From Labia minor (Eukaryota; Arthropoda; Insecta; Dermaptera; Spongiphoridae): a DNA stretch of 64,000 bases. Positions 1 through 11,217 of the stretch are shown here, piece after piece (the stretch's first letter is position 1; the number at the start of each line of letters is the position of its first letter). The notes under the pieces were generated by a model, which did no database searches, had not been told where the DNA came from, and saw only the letters and a list, made by a program, of their open reading frames with translations. Location of the stretch: assembly GCA_963082975.1 (NCBI GenBank), contig OY720344.1:36138033-36202032 (forward strand). Direction: 5' to 3'. The translations under genes were made by a program, and so were the position numbers.

Positions 1-2
1 GT

Positions 3-233
3 CGTTTTCGTATTGGTGACCTGCATGATGGTGCTTGGTGTGCTTCGGGTCCCTATTCCAATGGGGGACTTCGTCGTGCTCATAGTACAGGCGATCTTCG
101 TGGAGCCGATGAACCGCCCCGATATCATCTCGATTCGGATCATTCCAGCCAACATGAAGACAAACCGGAAGAATTAGCAGGCCGTGCATTAGCAAGGGCA
201 GGCAGACATCTACTTCTACTTCAAAGTTCAACG
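3..233 (+). CDS. Penultimate coding exon of an unidentified gene (partial)
   Basis: Frame 3 is open from the window edge to a strong splice donor (GTGAGT at 234-239) and ends in phase 0. It encodes 77 residues beginning RFRIGDLHDGAW and ending LLLLQSST. The stretch is rich in Arg, His, Asp and Gly, includes a short Leu/Ala helix-like segment (ELAGRALARAGRHLLLL), and has no domain I recognise. The base composition is clearly richer in G+C than the intron that follows. It joins in phase to the exon at 535, which supports a real gene entering from the left. The other two forward frames contain stops. The gene start lies outside the window. Identity is unknown. Confidence 0.75.
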
Positions 234-534
234 GTGAGTTAACTTTAATCTATTTATTTAGAAACCAAATAACATATACAGATATGAGCATTGATATTTT
301 TTAAAAAAGGAATAGAAGGTTCAGAAATTTAAAAAAAAATATTTATTTCATATAAATTTTTATATTTAATTCATAATATATTTATCTGCGAATAGTAGTT
401 CATTAATAACCTATTTAGTTTGTTTTATTTTCTAACGGTTCTATTTTATTAAAGTTGAATGAGTAGTGCAATCCTTTTTCTTAAATCCTTCTTGAATGAA
501 TATCAGATTTATTTGGGAAAATCTGATTTTCAAG

Positions 535-1224
535 GTGGAAGAAGCAGATGTGCAGAGTTCCTTAGACGGTTCAGATTCCTTAACCGCAGACTTAGAAGTA
601 TGCGGTATCCTGGAGCCAACACCCCCAACAGCTTCCGTTGCCACCCCCTCACCGACTACTGAGCCTGCAGTAAGTAGCACTACGGCCCCTACAACCACGA
701 CAGGACCAAGTCTTCGAATTCAATTGGAAACCGACTCGAGCAATGAATATGAATCGGAAACAGGTATTCCAAGATCTCCTACTCTGTTCATTTCGGGAGT
801 GTCGATTAATCGTACACCGGAACCAAGAAGTCCGGCTGCTGGTGTCAACGAGCACGGCAACAACACCAACTCTGATGAACCGACAACGCCGCCTGCTGTG
901 TCAATCAATTCTGCCACTTCGACTAATGCCTCACCTAGTGTTAATGTTTCACCCACCCACACCAGTCCCAAAGCGAAATCCGCAAGTGAACCTGAGCGTG
1001 AACGTGAAATGTTTCGTTTTCCAAAATCGTGTACAGATGGTGCCCTTAGTTCAGTCCTCCATGTGCAAGAATCGAATCTCTCCTCCGATGATTTCCATGA
1101 AGCTTTATTTTTACCGGAGCGTTCGCCGAAGGCGGGTGGCCGACGTCGTAGACGAAGCCGAAGAAAAGACAAAGAGAAAGAGAAGGAAAAAGACTCCTCG
1201 GCTGAGGCAAGTTCTGCCCTTTAA
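535..1224 (+). CDS. Last coding exon, Ser/Thr/Pro-rich protein with basic tail
   Basis: The exon begins after a TTTTCAAG acceptor (AG 533-534), continues the phase-0 frame of the upstream exon and ends at a TAA at 1222-1224. It encodes 229 residues. The first part is low-complexity Ser/Thr/Pro/Asn-rich sequence that looks disordered. It then has a moderately mixed segment (FPKSCTDGALSSVLHVQES) and a highly charged tail with five consecutive Arg followed by Lys/Glu repeats (KEKEKEK). Such tails are common in cytoplasmic ends of channels, scaffold proteins and RNA-binding proteins, but nothing here identifies the family. An ATG at 496 lies upstream of the acceptor and is probably intronic. The antisense open frames over this exon are shadows. 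Confidence 0.75.
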   Translation: MEEADVQSSLDGSDSLTADLEVCGILEPTPPTASVATPSPTTEPAVSSTTAPTTTTGPSLRIQLETDSSNEYESETGIPRSPTLFISGVSINRTPEPRSPAAGVNEHGNNTNSDEPTTPPAVSINSATSTNASPSVNVSPTHTSPKAKSASEPEREREMFRFPKSCTDGALSSVLHVQESNLSSDDFHEALFLPERSPKAGGRRRRRSRRKDKEKEKEKDSSAEASSAL

Positions 1225-1359
1225 GTTTTTCCCTTTGCCCTTATCAATCATATCAAAAAAGAATCCAAAAGAAGTAAATTTTAAAATGTTAATCATCCAT
1301 TCGGGTGATTTTAAAAACAACATTTCTATTGAAATGATAACAATTTTATATAAGGACTG

Positions 1360-1365
1360 AATAAA
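1360..1365 (+). promoter_or_regulatory. Poly(A) signal AATAAA of the left-edge gene
   Basis: AATAAA lies 136 bases after the stop codon of the Ser/Thr/Pro-rich gene and is the first canonical hexamer downstream. The surrounding DNA is so AT-rich that chance matches are common, so the assignment rests on position only. Confidence 0.4.
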
Positions 1366-3540
1366 AAAAACATTAATATAAAAATAAGATTCATCTACCT
1401 ATTAGAACGCGGATAGATATATAAGCAATTCAATTTATAAAAATATGATGTTTTAAAAATAATTCGATAAACTTTGGAAATTAAGAACAAAAAAAAGTAT
1501 AAATAAACAAAAATAAAAAAAAAAAAATTATTTGAATAAAAAATACAAATGTGCCAAAAATTTTATATATATTTGAATATACTTACCGCTTTTATGGATA
1601 TTGAATTTTATTGAAAGAATGATTTAATTTAGAAATTTCGATTTACACAAATAGCAAAAAAATAAATGTAAAAAGAAATAAAGAATATTATAAATATATT
1701 TTTAACGGGTACAATTAAAATTAAAATAAGTAGATTTAATTCTTATAAATGTAGGATAAAGTGAAAAGCAAAAAGAGAAAAGAATATTTAAAGAAAAATT
1801 TAAATTTCAAAAGAGAAATGTCATTTAAAAGTAAGTAAATAATTTGTTCTGAATTAAAAGCAAACTTTATTTGTCATAGCACTTGAATATCATTTCAAAA
1901 GTGGAAGTAATAAATTTTCGATTTTTAGTATAAACTTTACAAATAATGAAAATTAATAAACAGAATATATTTTTCAATTTTAAGGACGGGAGCAATTATA
2001 AAATTTCGAAAATAAATAAAATAAATTAAATATTAATTAACAGAAATGAATCAAAAATAAATATGTAAATTATATCAAAATTCTCGATCAAATTATTTAT
2101 TTTTTTAAGAACAGGTATCAATAATTTATTGGATGGATTTAAAAGCCAAAATAAACATAAGATTTAATATTAAAAAAAATATTATTATGAAGTTCCATAA
2201 CATGATTGATTATAGAAATATTTTTTTTTTATTTCTTTAGAAGAGAATATTTTGATTTTATTTTTTGTTTTTTTTTGGTGTTGTGAAATTGCCAAGGTTT
2301 AAACTATCAAACTAGCATAAATAATTATTATTAATAATAATATAATATAATACAAATTAAAAATAATTATTGGATTCCAAAATAATTATTTGGTGCATCC
2401 ATTTTTTATTTTAATTATTTTAATAATTTTGATAAGTAATATATTAGATTGTGGTATTTCACACTATATATATTTTATTAATATTTTTTTTTATTTTTGT
2501 AAAATATTACGTAAAATAAAATAATTTCCAAGTATTGTTATTTACTGGTTAAAATATAAAAAAAATTTAAAAAAATTAAAAAAAAAAATAAAATAAAATT
2601 TAATATAAATTAAAAAATATTGCAACTACTCTTACTCCTAGAATAATTATATTAGGAAAATTAATTTATTCTTTTACACATAAGTGAAAAAAATACGTAT
2701 TAAATATATTTTTTCTAGACATTTTTGTCACGTTGTTATTATATGAGATGGTGATGATAATAATAATAATAATAATAAGATTAATAATAATTTATATAAT
2801 AATAAATAAACATTTATAATACAATTATATATATATATATATGTATATGTTATATATATATATATATATTATATTAACAATAGTTAGTATATTTTAAAAT
2901 ATTTTACTCCTCCCATACATCCACCCAAATGCCCATCATCTTTAGGAAAACAAAGCTTTTTAATCATAAGCTCAAAGCAAAATGTTTTCATTTTTTTATT
3001 AAAAAAAAATAAAAAATAATTATTTAGAGTTTAATTTCCAAAGTTGAAATCGAATTGTTTCTTTTTGTATGAAACATCATTATCCTCAGGTTTCAAACAG
3101 CGCATTTCTGCACAAAAAAATAATTATGAATTAAAATAAAAATTAAAAAAAAAAAATTGATGGATCAAAATGAGTAATAGAAAATTAGATCCATTACTAC
3201 TTATCAAGACAGTTTAGTATAGATTAGGTCGTTCACTTGCTGTCTTGTCTATTAATGTATCAAATAACAGACTTGAGGCCTTGCAAATGATTTAAAAATA
3301 AAAAAAAAAAACAAAAAAAAATAAAACAATGTGAATGTGATTTTTTTAGAAAAAAATAAATGTTTTCATATAACGATTGAATATTAGAGACAAAGATGAG
3401 ACTGATAATGGTCTCAAGTTGCCAACTGGATATATATACAAAATTTGTAATAAATTGGTTTAAAAAATTTAAGTATACATGGATATAGATATGGTTATAT
3501 CTACATCCATATATATATATATATATTGATAAGATTGTAT
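1366..3540. other. AT-rich intergenic DNA with microsatellites
   Basis: No open frame or recognisable element is visible. It holds long A/T runs, an ATA/TAA microsatellite (about 2757-2778) and TA dinucleotide runs (about 2828-2868 and 3508-3527). Confidence 0.6.
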
Positions 3541-3984
3541 AAGCTTTTCCATGATTTTTTGTCTCTTTAGCTGTAGATTGTACTGTGATAGGAGATGGCT
3601 AGCCGTGCACGTCACTACGAAGTATTGTATTTGGAAATCCTACAGGCCTAATCAAAACGCGAGGCGTTACGAAATAACGGGCAAATGATGTGGCCTAATT
3701 ATTTAAAAATGTGTGCCTGAAATGTGTGTTTGAAAGTGTGTTTGTATTTTATCCTAAAAAATTTTTAGTCATTTCCCGGGAGTTGCCCTTTAAACGCGGT
3801 TTGCCTTCATAAACCAGGTGTTCATGCGTGAAAGATTTTCTCGATACAAATCCTTCACGTTATTTGAGTGTAGTTCTCATTTATTGCCGCGTTTCTACAC
3901 AGTAATACTTTTCATCATTCTCTCTAATCATTCATTATTTATTGTCATTTCCATGGGGATTATCCATGATAGAAATTAGAAATA
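3541..3984. other. Intergenic segment of raised G+C, function unknown
   Basis: Composition is distinctly less AT-rich than the flanks. A short frame starting with ATG at 3595 (MASRARHYEVLYLEILQA) meets a stop after 18 codons and then stays open for about 24 more. No gene or transposon family was recognised, so it may be a decayed exon or an unrecognised repeat. Confidence 0.3.
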
Positions 3985-3995
3985 TGGGGTGTCTC

Positions 3996-4216
3996 CAGTG
4001 GTGTATTTGGAGGGGAACGCGTTCCAGTACTTTTTCATGTACAACTCCCTCTTAAATCATTTATTAGAATTTCTTTTTTTGTGTTCCTTAATATTTTGTA
4101 TAGTAAGAATAAGAAAAAATAAAAACTTATATAGAAAAAAATAGTTTGATGAAAATAGGACATTTTTTGCTCCAAATATGCGTTCCCTTACTTCTTATTT
4201 TACCAATACATCACTG
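3996..4216. mobile_element. hAT-type MITE, 221 bp, nested
   Basis: The ends are CAGTGGTGTATT and, on the other strand, CAGTGATGTATT. The insert is flanked by a perfect 8-bp duplication, GGTGTCTC (3988-3995 and 4217-4224), the hallmark of hAT transposition. The duplicated target is the terminal repeat of the surrounding Tc1/mariner element, which orders the two events. No coding capacity. Confidence 0.85.
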
Positions 4217-4759
4217 GGTGTCTCTAAATGAATATCGGAGTTTTTTAACGCTTTATATTATTTATAATACTTACAGTGATAAATGATAGGTCAAATGAAA
4301 GAGCAACTCAAACAAATTCCCACGCTAGCGGTAGTAGCAAAGATGGCGACTAGAGAACAGAAAACGTTTTGTGTTATACAGTTTGCAAAGTGATAATAAC
4401 ATCCGTAGATCCGTATCATCAGTAACAAGATACCGGCTACCTATGTAAAGGGAAGAGTACAGGTCGACCAATGACCTAACGACAAAGTTTGCTCTGCATG
4501 GCCTCCACGTTCACCCGATCTGACGCCATGTGATTTCTACCTTTGGAGCTTCATCAAGGATCGCGTGTATGTGGCTCTGCTACCTGAATAAAGAAACAGG
4601 ATTGCAGCAGCTGAATCAATAATTACTGAAAACACCCTGATCAACTTTTAGGAAGAACTCGATTATAGACTTGATGTGTGCCGTATGACAATTGGTGCTC
4701 ATATTGCACACTTATAAGGTTCTTGGTGAAACTGTTTTAATTGCTCTTTGATTTGATAT

Positions 4760-5496
4760 ATCTATGTGACTCTACGAAACTCGAAAGTTCTTGGCCGCAA
4801 TAACCACCCCCCCCCCCCCAAGTATTCCTATTCTGAGCCACAACCTTCCAGTCCCTATCCTCTCTCATCTCTCTCACATTATCCACCCTTTCCCACATTA
4901 TCCACCCACCGTGTCCTTGGTCTTCCAAGAGGACGTTTCCCTCTCGGTCTCCCTGCCAATATATTTTTTGCCATTCTATCTTCTCCCATTCTAGCCACGT
5001 GTCGTGCCCACCGTAGCCTTCTCGATTTTATAATTCTAACTATATCTGGAGATGCATAGAGGTCATACAATTCCTCGTTATGCAATCTTCGGTGACCTCA
5101 TCTTTCTTTGGCCCATAAATGCTTCGCAGAATCCTATTATCAAATACTCCAAATACTCTAAATAAATAATAAAATAATTGTTTTATATATTTTAACTTTT
5201 ATCCCCTTTAATAATAATTTTGATGCGATAAGCCCCTTTTTTGCATGATAACAGGCGTTTCTCGATTGTAACCTCGCTTTAAACTCATCTCGAATATTAT
5301 TATCTTTCGTTATCACAGAACCTAAGTATTTAAATTTTTCTACATTTTCAAATTCTATATCTTGTATATTAAGATTTTGTGTGTTAATACTATTCCTCTC
5401 TGTTACTAAATACTTTGTCTTAGCATTATTAATTTCCAGTTCCACCTCTTTTCCTGCTTCAATTAATTTTTCTACACTATCTATAATTGCAATTGC
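4760..5496 (-). mobile_element. 5'-truncated non-LTR retrotransposon fragment, nested
   Basis: On the - strand it encodes the end of a reverse transcriptase ORF. First comes the segment with KTKYLVTERN and KFKYLGSVIT (about 5445-5158), then after a frame change YASPDIVRIIKSRRLRWARH and RPRGKRPLGRPRTRW (about 5085-4880), and finally DWKVVAQNRNTW. This order is typical of a widespread animal LINE polyprotein C-terminus. The fragment is flanked by a 9-bp duplication, ATTTGATAT (4751-4759 and 5497-5505), as expected for target-primed insertion. Several frame changes and stops are present, and there is a run of 13 C (4807-4819). Related tails lie at 12386-12475, 18985-19715 and 61545-61690. Confidence 0.8.
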
Positions 5497-5577
5497 ATTT
5501 GATATGTCAATTATAAAGTTTAATGTACTGAATATTATAAAGCGTTAAAACTGCGATATTCATTTAGATACTCCCCG

Positions 5578-7473
5578 TATTCTTATTATTTTACCAAATA
5601 TTCAGACTGAAATTGAGGGCTAAGACTTTTCAATTATAATAAATATCTATGATTAATAAAAAGATGTTTCACATTGATTAAATTGGTATTCTATTATATT
5701 TATTATTATATAGAAAGGAAAATACTTAAGTAATATGAATAAAAATTAAATGTGTCATTTTGTCACTAGCAGTTTTCCAATTCCCAAAAAGGTTTTAATT
5801 TGTCATTCATTTTGTACAAATCATAATTAATTTTGCAAATGTGGATGTTTGAAATTACCTTTTTGGAAACATGATTAGCAATGAATGGGAAGGAGATGAA
5901 TGGAAAAATTTAAAAAGTGACATTGTAAACATTATTATTATATATTAAATTATTTGATAATTTAAAGAATTTTTAGTAAAATATATATAAAATCCAATTT
6001 TTGTTGATTTTTGTTTTTCTAATTTAAAAATAATTGATTATTAAGAGTAAAAAATATTTATTTTTTAAAAAACTTAAAAAAAAATATGTTTAGTATTAAA
6101 GGAAACACAAACAATATAATTTAATATTCATTATTAGAAAATATTTATTTTTATATAATTTATTATATTTTTTTATTATTTAAATAATTTTAACACAATA
6201 TTATAATATAGTAACGAATGGTATTTTTCCATTTCTCAGGGATAAAAATTAAAATACAATAAGAAATTTTAAATGCCCTTTATTGATTAAGGATATTCCA
6301 ATTGATTCCCCCGTCACTCTTATTTAAATATTAAATTAACATCTTTAATTTATAATATTATTACTTCAGTAAATTTTAACTTATGCTATTTTAATTATGA
6401 TAATATTAAAAATATTATTTTAGTTTTATTTGATTACAACTAAAGAACAAAGATGTTGAATTCTTAGCCGATTATTTTGTTTATTGTATAATTATAAAAA
6501 TGAAAAATAAAAAAATTAATTATTGATAATAAGTAGAAATAAAAGTGTACCGAGAATTATGTGAAAAAATTTTAAAGTAAAATTATACATAATTATATAG
6601 TTTACTTACTAAAATTTAACACTTCAATCATTACAATTGAAGACTGTGATTAACGTCAGTGAAGAAATTTCATTATCACAATTCATAATTAAAATCAGGA
6701 ATGTAACAAATCAGAAGTTATTTGAGAAAGGGGAAAGGACAAATTAGACTAAAAATTTTAGAATTATTTTGTTATTAAATTGAATAAATTATTATTCGAT
6801 TTTTTTTTAGAATTGAAAAAAGTAAAATAAACTAAATGTTTGGTGTTTTTTCATAAAAATATGATAATAATATTCCTTCTATGGGAGTAGTGGAGTGGGA
6901 GGTTCAAGACCTAAGAGCATTCCTCATTTCTAAGTCCATGATTGAAATGTTTTCTTTTAGTATCGATTTAAAAATGTTATAATATTCTATATTTTTTTTT
7001 TCTTTTTATATAAATTAAATTGGATAATATTTATTGATTTATAAGTAATGAGATCTATTTCCATAAACTCCCGGGAGATTATGATTATTAAATTATCTCT
7101 GTCTCACTTATTCCCTCTATATATATATATAGATATATATATATACCATATATATACATAATGATTCAATACTTCCAGAAATCCTTGTAACCCAAACCTA
7201 TTATTTTAAAATTCAATGCACAATTTGTAAATTTAATCCTTTTAAAATTTTTATAAATTATTATTCTAAAAATTAAATATGAATATTTTTAATGTGATTT
7301 CGCGAGTCAGGGCCCAAAATAGTTTTCTTAAAATGATTATTAAAATAGGTAAAGATATAGATTTCAAATTATTTTAATATTTGTAATGAGATAAATTAGA
7401 CTAGATTTCTTCCTACTTCTTATCATCTACCACTCCAACTTTTTCACAATTTATTATTTACCATATTTTGAAT
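5578..7473. other. AT-rich intergenic DNA
   Basis: No gene or element could be recognised. It contains homopolymer runs and a short TA-rich palindromic stretch around 7121-7160. Confidence 0.6.
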
Positions 7474-7481
7474 GTTTAAAT

Positions 7482-7752
7482 CAGTGTTGCTCATTGTGTG
7501 GTCCATGGACCTGTGCCGGTCGCAGAAGAAAGAAGCAGGCACATTTATCACATTAAAAATATCTAATTCATTCCTTAGTAGGTATTTTCTTCATTATTTA
7601 TATGAAATATATAATATGATTTCAATTAAATTTAATTTTAATAAAATTGTTTAACATATGTTTAGTTCTATTTGCTATTTATATAGTACCTGTCCAATAT
7701 AAATTTTAAATAAAATGTCGGTACTCTTTCGTATAAAGTTTGAGTAGCACTG
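7482..7752. mobile_element. hAT-type MITE, 271 bp
   Basis: Terminal inverted repeats CAGTGTTGCTCA (7482-7493) and TGAGTAGCACTG (7741-7752) are bounded by a perfect 8-bp target duplication GTTTAAAT (7474-7481 and 7753-7760). The open frame inside (about 60 codons) is not gene-like. It is non-autonomous, and the intact duplication suggests a fairly recent insertion. Confidence 0.88.
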
Positions 7753-7760
7753 GTTTAAAT

Positions 7761-9769
7761 TATGTTTCTTTACTTTTTTTGTTATTTGTATGTAAAAGTT
7801 AAATAGTACTATTGTCATTTGTGATACTTGTCTTTAAAATTTGTAGATTTTAATATTTGATTGATTGATTTGATATATATATATATATATATATATATTA
7901 AATCTGATAAATTAAATATAAAACATTTTTTTTTCTCTTTAATATATGACATCAGAAAAACATTTTTTAAATTTGCAAAAACTTTGAGTGATGCATTTAG
8001 TTATTTATGTATTTTTAATTAAATCGATTTTTTTCTATATTGATTGCATGTATCAGTTAAATTTTTCATTAATATATTATTAAATTATCATTTATATTAA
8101 AGACAGTTAAAAAAAATTTACAAAATAACTCAGAGCTTCAGATTCCAACATATGTTAAATAAAAGTTGAATTAATTGAGACAAGTAACAAAAATCAAAGT
8201 TATATGTTATAATAATTATATTCTATATATATATACTTATATATAAATAAAAAATTTATTATTATTTATATTAATTATACATAATATAGTAGATAAAATA
8301 TTTTATTAACCTTTTACAGGTATACATTCATAAAACAAATTGTTAAAGAAACCACTTATATTATTTTTTTTTTATGTAAAAAAAATTTAATTATGTATTT
8401 TGAATTACCCAACAAAATATCTTGGACCAATAGCCTTCCTTCTACAGACTCCTAATCCTCTCTTCCATTTTTAATGATCTTCCGTTTTTATCTCTTTTTT
8501 TCATTTATAAAATGCATATAAATACCTATATATATATATTTTCCATAAGTCAAATGCTCGTAATTATGGGCTTCTGAGCATTTACTACATCTACTCCTTA
8601 AATTTATTTGAAAATATGAGTCGGTGTTAATTACACACTCATTTTAATATTTCATACTAATTTGATGAGCCACTTTGAAAAAAAATACATAATAAAACGT
8701 CATCTTTTTTAAAATATGATAAAAAATAAAAATTAATAAAAATTAAAAAATATTGTTATTCGTTTTCACTGCCTGTATTTCAAATTCACTCTGTGCTTCA
8801 TTGAAGCTCTGAAGCCCAGCGCACAAAATAAATATAATAAAATAATAATAATAATAATAATAATTATTAATATAATATATGATATGAGTTTATTATTTTT
8901 TAAGAGAATTTGTAAGTGTTATATGTGATATATGAATATATGTATACTTTATTTATATTTATATAGTTATATAAATATAAATATATACTTATAATTAAAA
9001 GCTATATGGTACATATATTCATATATATTTAAAAAAAAATGAAAATAAATAAAGATTGGTTATTGAATTATATTTTCTTTTCTTTTAATTTTACATCGAA
9101 TGTTTGATTTTATTATTTTATACAACATTTAAGATTATTACAATATATTTTAACATAATTTTACAATGAGTTTTATTTTACTAACACGTATTTACAAGAG
9201 TTCATGATTAAATTATAGTAGCAATCCAAATCTCAAGAGAAGATAAATATAATAATATAATTGTGTATAAACAACCTCTTATTTTTGTCAATATCAAGAA
9301 TTATTATTATTTTTCTTTTTTATTATAATATAATTTTTTTAATAAATAGTCCGTTAAATGTTAAAGATTGAAATTTTGAATCTAATATTCTTTATTTATC
9401 AAAAAATCATATTTTATTAACATTTAGCACTTGTCATAAAAATACTTATATATAAATATATGTAAATAGTCTTTTTGAATTTTTGAATAATGAATTTTAT
9501 TTTTATAATTATTTCTATATATCAATAAAAAGATATTAATAAATTAAGTAAATAATTAAGTAATTTATTGTTTATTTAATATTATATATGCTTAGATCTT
9601 GATTTGATTTTTTTTATTTTTGCAAAAAATTATCACTTCTATGATTTAATCCAATTTTTATTTTAAGCTTTAATTAACATTACACAATATACACAAACAT
9701 TTACAAATATTATTTTATCATTTATATATAAATATATATGTAATATATTATATATATTTATGTATTTGA
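7761..9769. other. AT-rich intergenic DNA with microsatellites
   Basis: A TA repeat (about 7874-7899), an ATA/TAA repeat (about 8834-8866) and a small higher-G+C patch at 8760-8825 are the only notable features. No gene was seen. Confidence 0.6.
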
Positions 9770-9960
9770 TGCATTCTAGAATGGAATCTAAGCGAGAGGC
9801 AATTTTTGGCGATCAGCTTGATTTTAAAGGGAACGTGGCAGGCATCTGCTGGACCCTGTTTTTCTAGAACACTAATAATTTTTGTAGATGAAGACATCGA
9901 TCAATCACAACAACATCGAGAAGTACGAAGAAATAACCTTCTGGGCGGATTTGAGCCAAG
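9770..9960 (+). CDS. Orphan exon-like open segment, gene unknown
   Basis: A block of about 190 bases with much higher G+C than its surroundings is open in one frame from 9770 to a consensus donor (CAAG then GTAATT at 9961). That frame encodes a peptide containing WNLSERQFLAISLILKG and DEDIDQSQQHREVRRNN. An acceptor-like TTTTTGTAG ends at 9887, and a second frame is open from ATG 9888 to the same donor, so the true exon may be only 9888-9960. No partner exon on the + strand was found and no family was recognised. It could be an exon of an unseen gene, an alternative exon, or an exonised repeat. Confidence 0.35.
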
Positions 9961-10956
9961 GTAATTAATTATAATGCTCTGGAAGCCTTTATATTTATAC
10001 TCTAGAAAAAAATGTTTTAGGAATTGATTTACAATTAATCAAGAACATTTCAATATCAAAAATTTATAAAACCATTAATAAATATTCAAGTTATTATTTA
10101 TGTTAATATTAATCAAGCATATTTCTTTATATCAATTTAAATATTTTATTATCATAGATGATCAAAATAATTAAAAATTAGATTAACTTTTTAATTTAAT
10201 TATTCTTTATTCTAAATGATAGTATAATATTAAATAAAATAAAATGTAATAAGTTTCAAATGAAACAATTAATTATATAAAAAGAAATATTTAAATAAAT
10301 ATTTAAAGTTCATATATATTTAATTTAATTTGTGACTAAATTATATTTATATTTACTAAATTAAATTTTGTAATTAGTAAATAATTGAAATTTTTTATTT
10401 AATACATAAATGACAAAATATAATAATAAAATGTATGAAAGGAAAAGGATGAAAATCATCGTCTAGAATTAATATATATGGCACTGGGTCGATACTCTAT
10501 TTTTACTAAATTATTTTTGTAGAAGGGAGGTCTTTAATATAGACAGCTGGAATTCTTTGACACATTCATGAAATACATGATTACAAAAATGTACAGAAAT
10601 TTATATTTAGGTTGCAAATAAAAATAAATATTGAAATTGAATTTTCATTTTTTATGAAATAAACATTAAAGTATATTTAAGTGATTTAAAATATTTATTT
10701 GTTAAGTATTTATCTTCTTGATTGATAATTATTATAAAGAATATATATATATCCAAAAAAGTTTTAATAAAATTATTAAAATTAAATTATTAAAAATATA
10801 TAATTTGATATTAATAGTACATAATTCATAATTTAAGGGACATAATTAAATTATAAAATAATAATTATTTCCAATTATGTCACTATTATGTTTTTTTTAC
10901 TTTTGAAGCTCATAGAAAATTATTTGTCATATTTTTTATAATTTTTCTACATTTAT
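9961..10956. other. AT-rich intergenic DNA
   Basis: Nothing gene-like is visible. The last ~95 bases (10862-10956) are a third, imperfect copy of part of the inverted repeat that follows. Confidence 0.55.
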
Positions 10957-11217
10957 GACCCCCTCCCCTTTATTAGGTATGTTATTAATCACTATCACCT
11001 TTACTTACATATATATAAATGTAGAAAAATTATAAAAAAATATGACAAATAATTTTCTATGAGCTTCAAAAGTAAAAAAAAAACATAATTGGAAATAATT
11101 ATTATAGAAGCTCATAGAAAATTATTTGTCATATTTTTTTATAATTTTTCTACATTTATATATATGTAAGTAAAGGTGATAGTGATTAATAACATACCTA
11201 ATAAAGGGGAGGGGGTC
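10957..11217. repeat. Perfect 111-bp inverted repeat (fold-back)
   Basis: The arm 10957-11067 is the exact reverse complement of 11107-11217 by direct reading, with a 39-base spacer. The outer ends are GACCCCCTCC and GGAGGGGGTC. The sequence 10862-10956 just to the left is a further partial copy of the inner half of the right arm. The perfect identity implies recent origin or active homogenisation. It could be a fold-back transposon or a template-switch product. The open frame at 11139-11330 is a by-product of this palindrome. Confidence 0.85.

Larger units (their letters stand above)
3985..5577 (+). mobile_element. Tc1/mariner-superfamily element carrying two nested insertions
   Basis: The terminal inverted repeats begin GGGGTGTCTC..TAAATGAATATC on the left and are mirrored at 5522-5577. 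They are flanked by TA on both sides (3983-3984 and 5578-5579). A decayed transposase is visible on the + strand, with an N-terminal piece MATREQKTFCVIQFAK near 4340 and the C-terminal signature WPPRSPDLTPCDFYLW near 4500, typical of IS630/Tc1-mariner transposases. A hAT MITE (3996-4216) sits inside the left terminal repeat and a non-LTR fragment (4760-5496) sits near the right one. Removing both inserts and one copy of each duplicated target leaves about 618 bp, so the element was already internally deleted and non-autonomous. The transposase is interrupted by several stops. Confidence 0.8.

Noticed and set aside
441-1323. Several antisense and alternative-frame ORFs over the left-edge gene
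   Set aside because: They overlap a well-supported spliced exon and have no independent splice, start or homology support.
3595-3720. Short ATG frame MASRARHYEVLYLEILQA with further open codons
   Set aside because: It stops after 18 codons and has no homology or splice evidence. Kept only as an unexplained GC-raised patch.
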